From: CAVRCA01 sp965218045
GTDB taxonomy: Bacteria; Pseudomonadota; Alphaproteobacteria; Acetobacterales; Acetobacteraceae
NCBI GenBank assembly: GCA_965218045.1
Contig: CBDCJX010000007.1
Span: 132,049 to 196,048, forward strand
Reading direction: 5' to 3'
Length of the DNA stretch: 64,000 bases
Shown: positions 63,721-64,000 of the stretch, piece after piece
Position numbering within the stretch: the first letter of the stretch is position 1
How the letters are laid out: every line of letters begins with the position of its first letter
Made by a program: the position numbers and the translations under genes
The notes under the pieces: generated by a model
Database searches by the model: none
The model's input: only the letters and a program-made list of their open reading frames with translations
Told to the model about the DNA's origin: nothing

Positions 63721-64000
63721 CGGAGACCGCGATGCCGCCGCGCAACCCGACTGCCTGCATCCTGGTGATCGGCAACGAGGTGCTCTCGGGCCGCACCCAG
63801 GACGCCAACATCCGGTTCCTGGCGATCCGGCTCGGCGAGATCGGTATCCCGGTGCGGGAGGTGCGCATCATCCCCGACGTGCCGGAGACGATCATCACCA
63901 CCGTCAACGAGGTGCGTGCCCGGTTCGATCACGTCTTCACCACCGGCGGCATCGGACCGACGCATGACGACATCACCAGCGAGTGCGTCGCCGCCGCCTT
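63717..64000 (+). CDS. CinA/MoCF-type competence-damage protein, cut by window end
   Basis: At least 95 residues of a molybdopterin-binding (MoCF) domain protein: PTACILVIGNEVLSGRTQDA, then ANIRFLAIRLGEIGIPVREV and FTTGGIGPTHDDITSECVAA. GTG 63717 overlaps the previous stop (GTGA), with an ATG five codons on as the alternative. Alphaproteobacterial members are annotated as competence/damage-inducible protein A. The rest lies outside the window. Confidence 0.88.
   Translation, partial: MTETAMPPRNPTACILVIGNEVLSGRTQDANIRFLAIRLGEIGIPVREVRIIPDVPETIITTVNEVRARFDHVFTTGGIGPTHDDITSECVAAA

Overview
The window is GC-rich, densely packed bacterial chromosome with many 4-bp GTGA/ATGA gene overlaps. The gene content (intracellular PHB depolymerase, CarD regulator next to FdxA and an S4 protein, SUV3-like helicase, HldE, SecA, ArgJ, MmcB) points to an alphaproteobacterium, most likely an acetic-acid-bacteria relative (Acetobacteraceae/Rhodospirillales). 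That placement is inferred from gene families and gene order, not proven.

Layout. 0-9.5 kb: enoyl-CoA hydratase, NtaA/DszA-type flavin monooxygenase, cysteine synthase, a decayed IS630 element, glutathione transferase, PHB depolymerase, an LLM-type oxidoreductase, a metallo-beta-lactamase-fold hydrolase, a NUDIX hydrolase and a nitroreductase. 9.5-10.2 kb: a doubly truncated IS256 element next to a near-perfect inverted repeat. 10.2-18.7 kb: argD-argF, a secreted PRC-barrel protein, heptose kinase/adenylyltransferase, and a set of small housekeeping genes. 18.7-23.5 kb: the tesA / ybbA-ybbP divergent cluster and a Bax-inhibitor-1 protein. 23.5-27.9 kb: helicase-S4-fdxA-carD on the minus strand. 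28-36.7 kb: periplasmic binding protein, HtpG, DNA polymerase I, a small zinc protein and a lipoprotein hydrolase. 43.1-50.4 kb: an SDR/HCCA-isomerase/SDR operon, pirin, a TPR protein and an envelope cluster (OmpA, Sel1-like, DamX-like). 50.4-64 kb: uronate dehydrogenase-like protein, amidase, AccA, an Ftr-type iron uptake operon, SecA, parvulin, ArgJ, an insertion-damaged stretch with an ISAs1 remnant, a frameshifted GNAT-NUDIX gene and the start of a CinA-type gene.

The accessory part is 36.84-43.09 kb, beginning immediately 3' of a tRNA-Arg(CCG). It has no integrase. It holds three copies (one intact, two broken) of one uncharacterised gene, an identical 20-mer upstream of the first two copies (partial at the third), an intact IS1595/ISXO2 transposase plus a 3' remnant of a second copy, a DUF6471 gene, AT-richer orphan genes and three tRNA-like sequences. 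One of these is the most interesting item in the window: a structurally perfect class II, leucine-type tRNA body carrying a UCC (glycine) anticodon. Another is a tRNA with a 28-nt stretch in place of its 7-nt anticodon loop.

Other points worth attention: polA has no ATG/GTG/TTG upstream of its catalytic 5'-nuclease Asp and has lost three of the four acidic proofreading residues; the GNAT-NUDIX gene is broken by two tandem dinucleotide duplications; and both SDRs carry Phe in place of the catalytic Tyr.
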